DNA of 35,030 nt from an uncultured Oscillospiraceae bacterium (GTDB taxonomy: Bacteria; Bacillota_A; Clostridia; Oscillospirales; Oscillospiraceae), in contig CALXDE010000264.1 in the NCBI GenBank assembly GCA_944386965.1, positions 1 to 35,030 of the forward strand, in the 5' to 3' direction. The position numbers and the translations under genes are program-made. Position 1 is the stretch's first letter. Every line of letters begins with the position of its first letter. Of the stretch, positions 8,470 to 17,229 are shown piece after piece. The notes beneath the pieces are model-generated. The model made no database searches. It had not been told where the DNA came from and worked only from the letters and a program-made list of their open reading frames with translations.

Positions 8470-8803
8470 ATCTTAACAAGAAAGGAAGTGAATGGCATAT
8501 GAAACGATAAGCCACAGATAGCTGAATACTACGTAACCCGTAAACCTACCACAGGGGTTCGACTGGATCCCTCCGCGCCAAGACAGTACACCGGTACATA
8601 TCTTGCGGTAAAAGTCCCTTGCTTCAATGCATAAAAGCCCTGGCTATAACAAACGGAGAACCCGGACATGGCAGTGCAGTACTGCTCCCGGAATGCCTAA
8701 GTGATGCCGGAAACGCTTTGGGAACCTGCCGGGTCCACCCGTGCAGAGCAGTCAGCAAATAATTTTAAAAGCCAAGGCGACAGTCTCGTTTTGGCTTTTT
8801 CTA
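8470..8803 (+). ncRNA. Structured non-coding RNA of about 330 nt, family not recognised
   Basis: This stretch has no convincing protein gene. It starts just after a family B -10 (8458-8463) and ends in an intrinsic terminator. Pairing is visible: CCGC(8573)/GCGG(8605) and AAGA(8580)/TCTT(8601) enclose GTAC/GTAC with an ACCG loop; AGGG/CCCT lie around GGTTCGACT at 8553-8572; GCAGT/ACTGC near 8670; and an outer ACCCGG/CCGGGT. Near the 5' end AAAGGAAG precedes ATG AAA CGA TAA at 8499-8510, a possible three-residue leader peptide at the same distance from the -10 as true starts in this promoter family. It lacks tmRNA, RNase P, SRP or 6S landmarks. A large RNA of an undescribed class is possible. 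Confidence 0.5.
8767..8801 (+). terminator. Intrinsic terminator of the ncRNA
   Basis: AAAAGCCAA (8767-8775) pairs with TTGGCTTTT (8791-8799), followed by TCT. A strong symmetrical hairpin that closes the ncRNA unit before the next gene. Confidence 0.75.
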
Positions 8804-8878
8804 ATTAATGGGCACATATCCATACTCATACTTTTTCCAGAAACTTAAAGGAATTTTGAGTACAAGGAGGAAAAAGTA

Positions 8879-9403
8879 ATGAAAAACGAGATTATGGAGC
8901 GTGCCATCAATCTTATGAACGCAATTAAAAGGAGCGAAGAAGAGCCGGAAGATAAGGAAATGGACATCATGAATGTCCAGAAGTATTTAAAGGCTTTCCC
9001 GGCTTACTTCAACTCGGTAATCAACTATGCGATTACCGGGCAAATGTTAAGTATCCTGTACACCGGCGAAGCATATCGCGACAAAATGCAGGAGCTGGAT
9101 GCCGGCCGCAGGCAGCGCCATATTATGGCCACGGATGCTGTCAATAAGCTAAACCGATTGGCGAAGTATTATGACGTTGAGAAAATTTTCCGGGTTGACC
9201 GCGATCTGGATTCTGGTAGCGTAGATGACAGAGAGTACGCCGTCAGCATGGCTTATAGTTTCTGTACCGCTACATTCCTTGACGAAGTCGTCAGGAGCGG
9301 GTACAATATCGGAAAAGAAAAAAACACCATGGATCAGGATTTGCAGACGATGGTCAGTCATCATCTGCAGTTCGAGACCGATATGGTGCTGGAAAAGGAG
9401 TAA
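8879..9403 (+). CDS. Protein of unknown function, DUF3232-like
   Basis: ATG 8879 follows AAGGAGG by eight bases. The 174-residue product is mostly helical and soluble, with no signal peptide or membrane helix. The segment ELDAGRRQRHIMATDAVNKL followed by NRLAKYYDVEKIF resembles, from memory, the DUF3232 family pattern (LD..RR..H..A...LNR); its function is unknown. It starts 75 bases after the ncRNA terminator and is followed after seven bases by the 99-residue gene, so the two form a small operon. A CATACTCATACT stretch at 8821-8832 could be its -10 region, but no matching family A upstream part is visible. Confidence 0.6.
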   Translation: MKNEIMERAINLMNAIKRSEEEPEDKEMDIMNVQKYLKAFPAYFNSVINYAITGQMLSILYTGEAYRDKMQELDAGRRQRHIMATDAVNKLNRLAKYYDVEKIFRVDRDLDSGSVDDREYAVSMAYSFCTATFLDEVVRSGYNIGKEKNTMDQDLQTMVSHHLQFETDMVLEKE

Positions 9404-9410
9404 ATGAAAT

Positions 9411-9710
9411 GTGAATAAATCCTTAAAACTTATCAAGGAGAGGACAAGCAAAAGTACCGGACTGATGACCAGAATATATCAGTACGGTAATTTTGAGATC
9501 GAGGTGGAAATTGACACTTTGGGTTCCCTCCCTGCCGAGTGCAGGGTCGAAAACAAAAAAATCCACGAGCTTTCCATTGGCATTTGCCAGGGGCAGAAGC
9601 CCGTCTTAAGCCTCTTCTATAATGCCACAGATGCAGAAAAAGTAGATGAATTAGCAGAAGAGCTAAAGGATGCAGCAAGGCTGATGGACCTGCTCCAGGA
9701 TATTATTTAA
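9411..9710 (+). CDS. Hypothetical 99-residue protein (GTG start)
   Basis: The only suitable start is GTG 9411, nine bases after AAAAGGAG in the end of the previous gene. The protein has a beta-rich N-terminal half (TRIYQYGNFEIEVEID) and a helical C-terminal half (DAEKVDELAEELKDAARLMD). It is acidic and cytoplasmic-looking. I recognise no family. It is cotranscribed with the DUF3232-like gene and closed by a strong terminator. Confidence 0.6.
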   Translation: MNKSLKLIKERTSKSTGLMTRIYQYGNFEIEVEIDTLGSLPAECRVENKKIHELSIGICQGQKPVLSLFYNATDAEKVDELAEELKDAARLMDLLQDII

Positions 9711-9721
9711 CTTCCCCCTAG

Positions 9722-9772
9722 AGACTGTAAGGTATATACGAGTATTGTCGTATTGCTTTACAGTCTTTTTTG
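9722..9772 (+). terminator. Strong intrinsic terminator
   Basis: AGACTGTAA (9722-9730) pairs with TTACAGTCT (9758-9766), with an inner ATACGA/TCGTAT stem, followed by TTTTTTGTC. Confidence 0.85.
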
Positions 9773-9789
9773 TCTGCTGTCGACAAAAA

Positions 9790-9821
9790 ACCAATAATCT
9801 GCAATTCATTTCCATACTTAA
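9790..9821 (+). promoter_or_regulatory. Family A promoter-like element of the flotillin gene
   Basis: ACCAAT at 9790-9795, 17 bases, then CATACTTAA at 9813-9821. Spacing is identical to the elements at 1477 and 19175. The ATG is 38 bases after the -10-like hexamer. Confidence 0.55.
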
Positions 9822-9850
9822 ATCATCTTAAAGAAAAGGAGAAATATAGT

Positions 9851-11395
9851 ATGGAAAGTTTAATTGTTGGGATCCTTCCTAAGATCCTGATCGCAGCTAT
9901 TGTCATTGCGGTTTTGGCGATTATCGCCTCCGGGTATGTAAAGGCGCCGCCCAACCGTGCATTTATCATTTCCGGTTTCCGTTCCAAGCCCCGTGTGCTC
10001 ATCGGATGCGCAGGGATTAAAATCCCGTTCCTGGAGCAGAAAAACGAGTTATGCCTGGAACAGGTAACCATCGATGTCAAGACGGACGATTATATCCCTA
10101 CCTTAGATTATATCAACGTCAAGATTGATGCAGTGGTGAAGGTAAAAGTCGGTACATCGGATGAGCTGATGGCGAAAGCCATGCAGAACTTTCTGGATAA
10201 GACAAAAGATGAGATTGCCGGAGATCTGCAGGACTCTTTAAAGGGTAACATGAAGGAGATCATCGGCACCATGACGCTGCGTGATATCAACAATAACCGC
10301 GCGGAATTCGGAAATCAGGTACAGGAAAAGGCTACGCCAGACATGGAACGTCTCGGAATCGAGATTTTATCTTTCAATATCCAAAATGTCGAGGACCGCA
10401 GCGGTCTGATTGAAGATATGGGTATGGATAATACCGCCAAGATCAAGAAGGACGCAGCCATCGCAAAGGCAGAGGCAGACCGTGATGTGGCAATCGCCCA
10501 GGCGGAGGCAGATAAGAAAGCAAATGACGCCCGCGTGGCTGCTGCTACGGAAATCGCAATGCGTAACAATGAGCTTGAAATCCGTAAGGCGGAGCTGAAA
10601 ATGCAGTCGGATACAAAGAAAGCGGAAGCAGATGCGGCATACAGCATCCAGGAGCAAGAGCAGAGAAAGGTTATCGAGGTGAAATCCACGGATGCGGACA
10701 TCGCAAAGCAGGAGAGGGAAGTTATCCTGAAAGAGCGTGAGGCTGAGGTACAGGAAAAAGCGCTGGATGCTTCCATTCGCAAGCAGGCAGACGCAGAAAA
10801 GTACGATAAGCAGACGAAAGCGGATGCAGAGCTTTATGAACGAGAGAAGCAGGCGGAAGCGGAGCGTATCGAAAAGCAGAAACAGGCGGAGGCGGAACGC
10901 TTCCGTATTGAGCAGGAGGCTGCCGCACAAAGCAAAAAAGCCCAGGCTATCAAGGAATTGGGTGAAGCGGAAGCAGAGGCAATCCGCGCAAAGGCCTTAG
11001 CAGAAGCGGAAGGTATGGAAAGAAAGGCAGAAGCCTACCAGAAATATAACCAGATGGCTATGGCTGAAATGATGATTAAAGTTCTTCCTGAAATTGCCGG
11101 AAAGATCGCCGAACCTCTGGCTCAAATTGACAAGATTACCATTATCGGCGGCGCAAGCGACAGCGGTATTGACACGGTTGCCGGGAGTGTCCCCACGGTT
11201 ATGGCAAAACTGATCGAATCCGTAAAAGAGACGACCGGCGTCGACCTGGCAGAGGTGCTGAAGGCGGATACATACGACGCCAAGGTAACCCGCAACATCA
11301 ACCTTACCGGGATTCCGGACGGGGATGCAGGAAATACTACAGAGGCAGCAGCATCGGTAGCGGCGGATGTTTTGATGAACGAGGATGATGATTAA
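9851..11395 (+). CDS. Flotillin-like SPFH-domain membrane protein
   Basis: An upstream in-frame start exists at 9770, but it lies in the terminator; ATG 9851 has AAGGAGA ten bases upstream and begins the natural protein. The 514-residue product has an N-terminal membrane helix (~8-28), an SPFH/PHB domain (~30-190, PPNRAFIISGF at its start), and a long charged coiled coil rich in AEAE/KAEA repeats (~200-430). A hydrophobic C-terminal part follows with MIKVLPEIAGKIAEPLAQID, typical of FloT/YuaG. Flotillins form ring-like scaffolds at membrane microdomains and influence secretion, sortase-linked surface display and envelope stress. No NfeD partner gene is adjacent, unlike many flotillin loci. 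The gene appears monocistronic. Confidence 0.9.
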   Translation: MESLIVGILPKILIAAIVIAVLAIIASGYVKAPPNRAFIISGFRSKPRVLIGCAGIKIPFLEQKNELCLEQVTIDVKTDDYIPTLDYINVKIDAVVKVKVGTSDELMAKAMQNFLDKTKDEIAGDLQDSLKGNMKEIIGTMTLRDINNNRAEFGNQVQEKATPDMERLGIEILSFNIQNVEDRSGLIEDMGMDNTAKIKKDAAIAKAEADRDVAIAQAEADKKANDARVAAATEIAMRNNELEIRKAELKMQSDTKKAEADAAYSIQEQEQRKVIEVKSTDADIAKQEREVILKEREAEVQEKALDASIRKQADAEKYDKQTKADAELYEREKQAEAERIEKQKQAEAERFRIEQEAAAQSKKAQAIKELGEAEAEAIRAKALAEAEGMERKAEAYQKYNQMAMAEMMIKVLPEIAGKIAEPLAQIDKITIIGGASDSGIDTVAGSVPTVMAKLIESVKETTGVDLAEVLKADTYDAKVTRNINLTGIPDGDAGNTTEAAASVAADVLMNEDDD

Positions 11396-11434
11396 TCCGC
11401 TGGCTGCAATAAGATGCGAAATTAAACAAACCGG

Positions 11435-11468
11435 CCTCCATAATTGATAAGAAATCAGATTATGGAGG
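11435..11468 (+). promoter_or_regulatory. Hairpin that hides the ribosome binding site of the transglutaminase-like gene
   Basis: CCTCCATAAT (11435-11444) is perfectly complementary to ATTATGGAGG (11459-11468) with a 14-base loop. GGAGG in the right arm is the only good ribosome site for ATG 11478. It is followed by TCGTTTATT rather than a T-run, so it suits translational control better than termination, though it could also end the flotillin transcript. Confidence 0.65.
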
Positions 11469-11477
11469 TCGTTTATT

Positions 11478-12407
11478 ATGCACAGAAAAAATCTTAAAAA
11501 CATTGCAGCAGCCTTATTAACCGCCGCTGTGATGGTTATGCCCTGTTATGCACAGGACGGGCCCGGAGCGCCCACGTTTGAAGAAAATATGAGCGGGCAG
11601 CTGGATGAGCAGTATGCCGTAAAAGGAAATTATGCGATCAGCAGGGAAACCGGCGATATCTTCTTTTCAGAGGACAGCCAGACATTTTTCGTAAATGGGG
11701 TTGCGAGCGACGGGTGTATGTATGATGAAACGGGGAAGCAGGTTAATACTTTAAGCTATATCCGGGACAAATACCTTCCTCAGTATGAGACGGAATCGGT
11801 GGCCGGGCCGGGAAATCTTATCACATTCGAATCTAGGGATGATATGGAAAATTTCCTGTGCTGGTTTCAGTTGGAAAAAATGGACCATCAGGGGGATTTA
11901 TGGCGGTTTGCCCCAAAAACCTATGACGGAAAACAGATGTTTGAAATGGATAAATCGGAACTGACTTCCAGGTTATGGCAACCGGATGAGGCTTACAACA
12001 ATTTTGTGGACGGCATCGTGGCAAAACTGACACCTGGAAGCACGACCGATGCTGCAAGCACTTATGCGATGAACCTTGTAGCCCAGACAATGGATTATGA
12101 TAAGAGCTACCTTAATGCCACGATGAACCAGGCGATACAGGACGGAAAAGGCGTATGTTACCATTACACAAAATTGCTGAAGGATGTGCTTACGCGCTTC
12201 GGTATTGAGTCGGAAGTTGTATATGGGAATATGACCAACGGCCAGGATGGCGAAATGCACGTATGGCTTAAGATTTGGGATAAAGAAAACAGCAAATGGA
12301 TTTACCGCGATCCGACAAGGGCCAGCATGTGCATGGACTCCGGGATGTTTGCGGTTGATATATATGAGATTTATGCGGAGTATTATAGGCAGGAAGGGGT
12401 TGTGTAA
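11478..12407 (+). CDS. Secreted transglutaminase-like (papain-fold) protein
   Basis: ATG 11478 lies nine bases after GGAGG. The 309-residue product has a signal peptide ending CYAQD (residues ~1-26), an N-terminal domain of unknown fold, and a C-terminal transglutaminase-like domain. The triad is visible: Cys227 in GKGVCYHYTKLL, His261 in EMHVWLKI and Asp278 in IYRDPT. Such domains act as cysteine peptidases, transglutaminases or cross-link enzymes on cell-surface proteins or peptidoglycan, and the substrate cannot be told from sequence. The surrounding genes make surface proteins a reasonable target. Its start is masked by an RNA hairpin. Confidence 0.8.
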   Translation: MHRKNLKNIAAALLTAAVMVMPCYAQDGPGAPTFEENMSGQLDEQYAVKGNYAISRETGDIFFSEDSQTFFVNGVASDGCMYDETGKQVNTLSYIRDKYLPQYETESVAGPGNLITFESRDDMENFLCWFQLEKMDHQGDLWRFAPKTYDGKQMFEMDKSELTSRLWQPDEAYNNFVDGIVAKLTPGSTTDAASTYAMNLVAQTMDYDKSYLNATMNQAIQDGKGVCYHYTKLLKDVLTRFGIESEVVYGNMTNGQDGEMHVWLKIWDKENSKWIYRDPTRASMCMDSGMFAVDIYEIYAEYYRQEGVV

Positions 12408-12445
12408 TAATCGGAAAAATCGAAAAAATTTTGCGAGAATTTAAA

Positions 12446-12465
12446 ATAATGCAAATTTGCATTAT
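12446..12465 (+). promoter_or_regulatory. Perfect 20-bp palindrome upstream of the tRNA cluster
   Basis: ATAATGCAAATTTGCATTAT is a perfect inverted repeat. It lies just before TATGAT (12475-12480), the probable -10 of the tRNA operon. It could be an operator overlapping the -35 area or an A/T-rich promoter feature. Confidence 0.5.
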
Positions 12466-12494
12466 GCTGTCTGCTATGATACAGGCAGACAGAG

Positions 12495-12581
12495 GGAGAG
12501 ATGGTCGAGTGGTTTATGACGCCTGTCTTGAAAACAGGTTTTCGGGGAACCGGAACGTGGGTTCAAATCCCACTCTCTCCG
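12495..12581 (+). tRNA. tRNA-Ser (anticodon UGA)
   Basis: Acceptor GGAGAGA pairs with TCTCTCC. The anticodon stem CCTGT/ACAGG encloses CTTGAAA, with anticodon TGA. There is a long variable arm and a T-loop TTCAAAT. CCA is not encoded. It reads UCA and related UCN codons. Confidence 0.92.
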
Positions 12582-12585
12582 CTAA

Positions 12586-12668
12586 GGGCGGGTCGTGTAG
12601 CGGCGATCACAGCTGACTGTAAATCAGCCACATTAGAAACACCGAAGGTTCGAGTCCTTCTCCGCCCA
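12586..12668 (+). tRNA. tRNA-Tyr (anticodon GUA)
   Basis: Acceptor GGGCGGG pairs with TCCGCCC. The anticodon stem CTGA/TCAG encloses CTGTAAA, with anticodon GTA. The long variable arm is normal for bacterial tRNA-Tyr, and the T-loop is TTCGAGT. It follows tRNA-Ser(UGA) after four bases. CCA is not encoded. Confidence 0.92.
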
Positions 12669-12677
12669 TTAATATGT

Positions 12678-12762
12678 GAAGACGTGGCTGAGCGGCTAAA
12701 AGCGTTCGCCCCGAAAGCGAAAGGTCTTAAAAGGCCCGCAGGTTCGAATCCTGCCGTCTTCG
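12678..12762 (+). tRNA. tRNA-Ser (anticodon CGA)
   Basis: Acceptor GAAGACG pairs with CGTCTTC. The anticodon stem TTCGC/GCGAA encloses CCCGAAA, with anticodon CGA. It has a long variable arm and a T-loop TTCGAAT. It reads UCG. CCA is not encoded. Confidence 0.92.
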
Positions 12763-12766
12763 TTTT

Positions 12767-12853
12767 GTTGCAGATCCGAAGTGGTCAGGAAGCGGCTTGG
12801 AAAGCCGTCGGCCGTCTGAGTGCGGCTTGCAGGTTCGAACCCTGCCTGCAGCG
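12767..12853 (+). tRNA. tRNA-Ser (anticodon GGA)
   Basis: Acceptor GTTGCAG pairs with CTGCAGC (one G-U). The anticodon loop TTGGAAA lies in a GGC/GCC stem, with anticodon GGA. It has a long variable arm, and the T-arm is GCAGG-TTCGAAC-CCTGC. It reads UCU/UCC. CCA is not encoded. Confidence 0.9.
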
Positions 12854-12861
12854 TTGTTAAT

Positions 12862-12886
12862 AACCCATGGCTGAAGTCACAGGCTT
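12862..12886 (+). repeat. Decayed left-end hairpin of the IscB-type element family
   Basis: AACCCATGGCTGAAGTCACA followed by GGCTT matches the element left end at 18907-18931 except for three substitutions that weaken the hairpin. No other element parts follow, so it is a relic inside the tRNA cluster. Confidence 0.55.
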
Positions 12887-12906
12887 ATAAAAAAAGGTGA
12901 TGAAAT

Positions 12907-13161
12907 ATGAAAACAGAATCGTTTAGATATGATTTTTCTACCAGGGAGTTAATATATTTTTTGTTTAGAAAAAAATCCTGTCCTAAATGTGGCGGAATAA
13001 TGAAAAAAGAAAAACATTTTGAGGTTGTTGATGGATCCGTTTTTAATGGCCGCTCAGTTTGCCATTATGTTAATGGGCGTAAAGTCAAACATTATGTTTA
13101 TCGTTTTATTTGTAATAAGTGTGGTTCAAGTTTTACATTATCCGAATTAGCAAAACGATGA
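12907..13161 (+). CDS. Small zinc-ribbon protein
   Basis: ATG 12907 follows AAAAAGGTGATGA. The 84-residue product has CPKCGG at residues 25-30 and ICNKCGSS near the C-terminus, a classical two-knuckle zinc ribbon, with beta strands between. The N-terminal 20 residues are amphipathic (STRELIYFLF). No catalytic domain is present. It sits between two tRNA genes and codon use is AT-richer than its neighbours, which suggests later insertion. Function unknown; nucleic-acid or protein binding is possible. Confidence 0.65.
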   Translation: MKTESFRYDFSTRELIYFLFRKKSCPKCGGIMKKEKHFEVVDGSVFNGRSVCHYVNGRKVKHYVYRFICNKCGSSFTLSELAKR

Positions 13162-13209
13162 CAATTTGTATGAAATGTTGTTGATTTTTTAAATTTGGTA
13201 CTTATATTT

Positions 13210-13298
13210 GCAGGCGTGGCAGAGCGGTTGAATGCGGCTCCCTGCTAAGGAGTTGGTCGGGATTTTCCGGCCCGAAGGTTCGAATCCTTCCGTCTGCG
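13210..13298 (+). tRNA. tRNA-Ser (anticodon GCU)
   Basis: Acceptor GCAGGCG pairs with CGTCTGC. The anticodon stem GCTCC/GGAGT encloses CTGCTAA, with anticodon GCT. It has a long variable arm and a T-loop TTCGAAT. It reads AGU/AGC. CCA is not encoded. With the three upstream serine tRNAs it completes the serine set. Confidence 0.92.
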
Positions 13299-13310
13299 TT
13301 TAAATTCAGC

Positions 13311-13367
13311 AAAATCGCTTATCCGTGAAAAATTAGGCTTTTGCTTTCTTAAATGTTACGCTATACT
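13311..13367 (+). promoter_or_regulatory. Family B promoter of the 85-residue gene
   Basis: AAAATCGCTTATCCGTGAAA begins at 13311; CTTATC starts at 13318 and TATACT at 13362, 44 bases apart. The start codon is 41 bases after the -10 start. Confidence 0.65.
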
Positions 13368-13402
13368 TAAAGAAAATAAAGCACGATAAGGGAGAAATCC
13401 AC

Positions 13403-13660
13403 ATGACGAATTGCGCTGAATTAAAAGACACCTCTTTTGAAAAGCTTAAGCAAAAAGTGTATAATGACGTTAAAGAACGTGGCAGTTATTCCAGAAGAGC
13501 TTTGATCCATCTTTGGTGTGACTGCGGTGCTGCTTCTGCAAAAGATGTAAGACAGGCTATACGGGAACTTTTGGACGAAGGAAAGATTGTAAAAGGAGAT
13601 TACACAGATTATCTCGGCAAAAAAACTGACGACTTAATTTGCGTCGAACAAGGAGAATAA
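13403..13660 (+). CDS. Small winged-helix-like protein
   Basis: ATG 13403 follows AAGGGAG. The 85-residue product is predicted helical, with SAKDVRQAIRELLDEGKIVK resembling the recognition helix and wing entry of a winged-helix fold, and a CDCG motif before it. I recognise no named family. A family B promoter lies directly upstream and the 38-residue gene starts five bases after its stop, so the two are one unit. DNA binding is only an inference. Confidence 0.6.
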   Translation: MTNCAELKDTSFEKLKQKVYNDVKERGSYSRRALIHLWCDCGAASAKDVRQAIRELLDEGKIVKGDYTDYLGKKTDDLICVEQGE

Positions 13661-13665
13661 CGATC

Positions 13666-13782
13666 ATGACAGCAGGACATTTTATATTCTCATCCAGTTA
13701 TTACGGATCGTCCGGTGGCGTAAGCATGAGTTATCGAAGCTCATATTACGGCAGCGGGCTTTTTGGCGTAACTGAAAAGTAG
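13666..13782 (+). CDS. 38-residue Ser/Tyr/Gly-rich small protein
   Basis: ATG 13666 is well placed after AAGGAGA (13650-13656). The product contains the hexapeptide SSYYGS twice (residues ~10-15 and ~26-31), with almost no charged residues except at the ends. Such composition is uncommon for a chance frame and the gene has its own ribosome site. It has no signal peptide or membrane helix. It could be a small structural peptide, a modified-peptide precursor or a regulator; no modifying enzyme lies nearby. A short hairpin follows at 13828. Confidence 0.55.
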   Translation: MTAGHFIFSSSYYGSSGGVSMSYRSSYYGSGLFGVTEK

Positions 13783-13827
13783 GGTTGCTGTCGGGCTAAG
13801 TGACAAAACAGTTTTGTGAAATATGGG

Positions 13828-13850
13828 AAGGCCGGCAGAGGCCTTTTGTT
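13828..13850 (+). terminator. Intrinsic terminator after the 38-residue gene
   Basis: AAGGCC (13828-13833) pairs with GGCCTT (13840-13845), followed by TTGTTTTG. It separates the small-protein unit from the next gene, though read-through is possible. Confidence 0.6.
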
Positions 13851-13871
13851 TTGTATAAAGGAGAAATCACT

Positions 13872-14147
13872 ATGCATAACACCATGTTTCCATTACTGAT
13901 ACTTAATGTCCTTGAAAACCATGCAACGAAGGACCATCCGCTTACTATTACGGAAATTACCAATTTTGTCAACCGGGAATTTGCTGCTTTTGCATTTGAG
14001 AAAAAACAGCTGATGAACCGCACAACCGTTATGCGGATCCTGGATGCGGTTGAGTTCTGGACGGAAGGCGGGAATCTCTTAAACTTCCGTTTAATCCAGT
14101 GCGGCACTGAAGGGAAGAAAATGTTTTGTGTGGAAAAGGCAAAATAA
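13872..14147 (+). CDS. Winged-helix-like protein resembling a WYL-regulator N-terminus
   Basis: A GTG-started longer frame begins at 13800 but includes the terminator; ATG 13872 follows AAAGGAG and is preferred. The 91-residue product reads LLILNVLENHA...LTITEITNFVN...MNRTTVMRILDAVEF, the pattern of the winged helix at the start of WYL-type regulators, but there is no WYL domain. The C-terminal strands (LLNFRLIQCG) could be the wing. It may act as a small DNA-binding protein or be a remnant of a larger regulator. Its promoter is not evident, so it may depend on read-through from 13362. Confidence 0.6.
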   Translation: MHNTMFPLLILNVLENHATKDHPLTITEITNFVNREFAAFAFEKKQLMNRTTVMRILDAVEFWTEGGNLLNFRLIQCGTEGKKMFCVEKAK

Positions 14148-14161
14148 TTTTCAAATTCCTC

Positions 14162-14218
14162 AAAAACGCTTATCCGTGAGAATTTTAATTGGAAATAGGA
14201 TTTTGTTTCTGGTATAAT
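14162..14218 (+). promoter_or_regulatory. Family B promoter of the 171-residue gene
   Basis: AAAAACGCTTATCCGTGAGA begins at 14162; CTTATC starts at 14169 and TATAAT at 14213, 44 bases apart. TTGGAA at 14189 is a possible -35 with an 18-base spacer. The start codon is 40 bases after the -10 start. Confidence 0.7.
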
Positions 14219-14252
14219 GCCAGCATACAATATTTGATCGAGGAGGACCCAT

Positions 14253-14768
14253 ATGAAATATACATCTGCACAAGCTGCAAAGCTTTTGAGAAAACTCACT
14301 GAAGAAAAGAATGCCCTGCTTATCGGCGAGCGCAAAACTTCCGTATTCACGGCAGCTACCACGGAGGATAAAGAGGCGGTTCGTCCAGAGTATGACTATA
14401 CGGCGACCCAGGCCGGCATTACCAGCATCGATAAAAAGATCCGTATTGTAAAACATGCGCTGAATCTTTTTAATACGCAGACCGTAATCCCAGGTTTCGA
14501 TATGACAATCGATGAAGCACTGGTTTACATGCCGCAGCTAAAAGAGCGCGAATCAAAGCTCAGCAATATGAAACAGCGCCTCCAGAAAGGGGAACGTATC
14601 GGGGCGGCGGCATACGGACGCCAGTCCGCGCTAATCGAATACAGCTACCCGAACTATACGGTGGAAGACGCGAGGCGTGATTATGAAGCGGTTGTGGATG
14701 AGCTCGCAAGGCTTCAGAACGCGCTCGACCTCGTGAACAGCACAGCCGAGTTGGAAATCAATATTTAA
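14253..14768 (+). CDS. Hypothetical helical protein of 171 residues
   Basis: ATG 14253 follows GAGGAGG. The product is largely helical and soluble, with coiled-coil character in residues ~95-165 and a conserved-looking core EYDYTATQAGITSIDKKIR then ALNLFNTQTVIPGFD. I believe similar hypothetical proteins occur in other Clostridia, but I cannot name a family. No motif suggests an enzyme. It is a single-gene unit under a family B promoter. Confidence 0.6.
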   Translation: MKYTSAQAAKLLRKLTEEKNALLIGERKTSVFTAATTEDKEAVRPEYDYTATQAGITSIDKKIRIVKHALNLFNTQTVIPGFDMTIDEALVYMPQLKERESKLSNMKQRLQKGERIGAAAYGRQSALIEYSYPNYTVEDARRDYEAVVDELARLQNALDLVNSTAELEINI

Positions 14769-17089
<2,321 letters not shown>

Positions 17090-17105
17090 TTTTTGTCCAT
17101 GTTTC

Positions 17106-17130
17106 AGGCCTGCATACCGCAGGCCTTTTA
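17106..17130 (+). terminator. Intrinsic terminator of ligA
   Basis: AGGCCTGC (17106-17113) pairs perfectly with GCAGGCCT (17119-17126) around ATACC, followed by TTTAAAA. Confidence 0.85.
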
Positions 17131-17138
17131 AAATGTTT

Positions 17139-17195
17139 AAAAACGCTTATCCGTGAGTTTTCCCGCTTCGTGAAAACTGTGGCTGAGATTAAAAT
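17139..17195 (+). promoter_or_regulatory. Family B promoter of the O-antigen-ligase-like gene
   Basis: AAAAACGCTTATCCGTGAG lies near 17139; CTTATC starts at 17146 and TAAAAT at 17190, 44 bases apart. The ATG is 40 bases after the -10 start. A second candidate -10 (TATACA, 17198) does not fit the family spacing. Confidence 0.6.
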
Positions 17196-17229
17196 GGTAT
17201 ACAAATCTCAATATCATGGAGGTGTTTTC

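Noticed and set aside
8470..8803. tmRNA (length ~330 nt, GGTTCGACT near the 5' part)
   Set aside because: The TTCGA-containing stem is in the 5' part, not at the 3' end; there is no alanine-tRNA-like closing stem and no recognisable tag reading frame.
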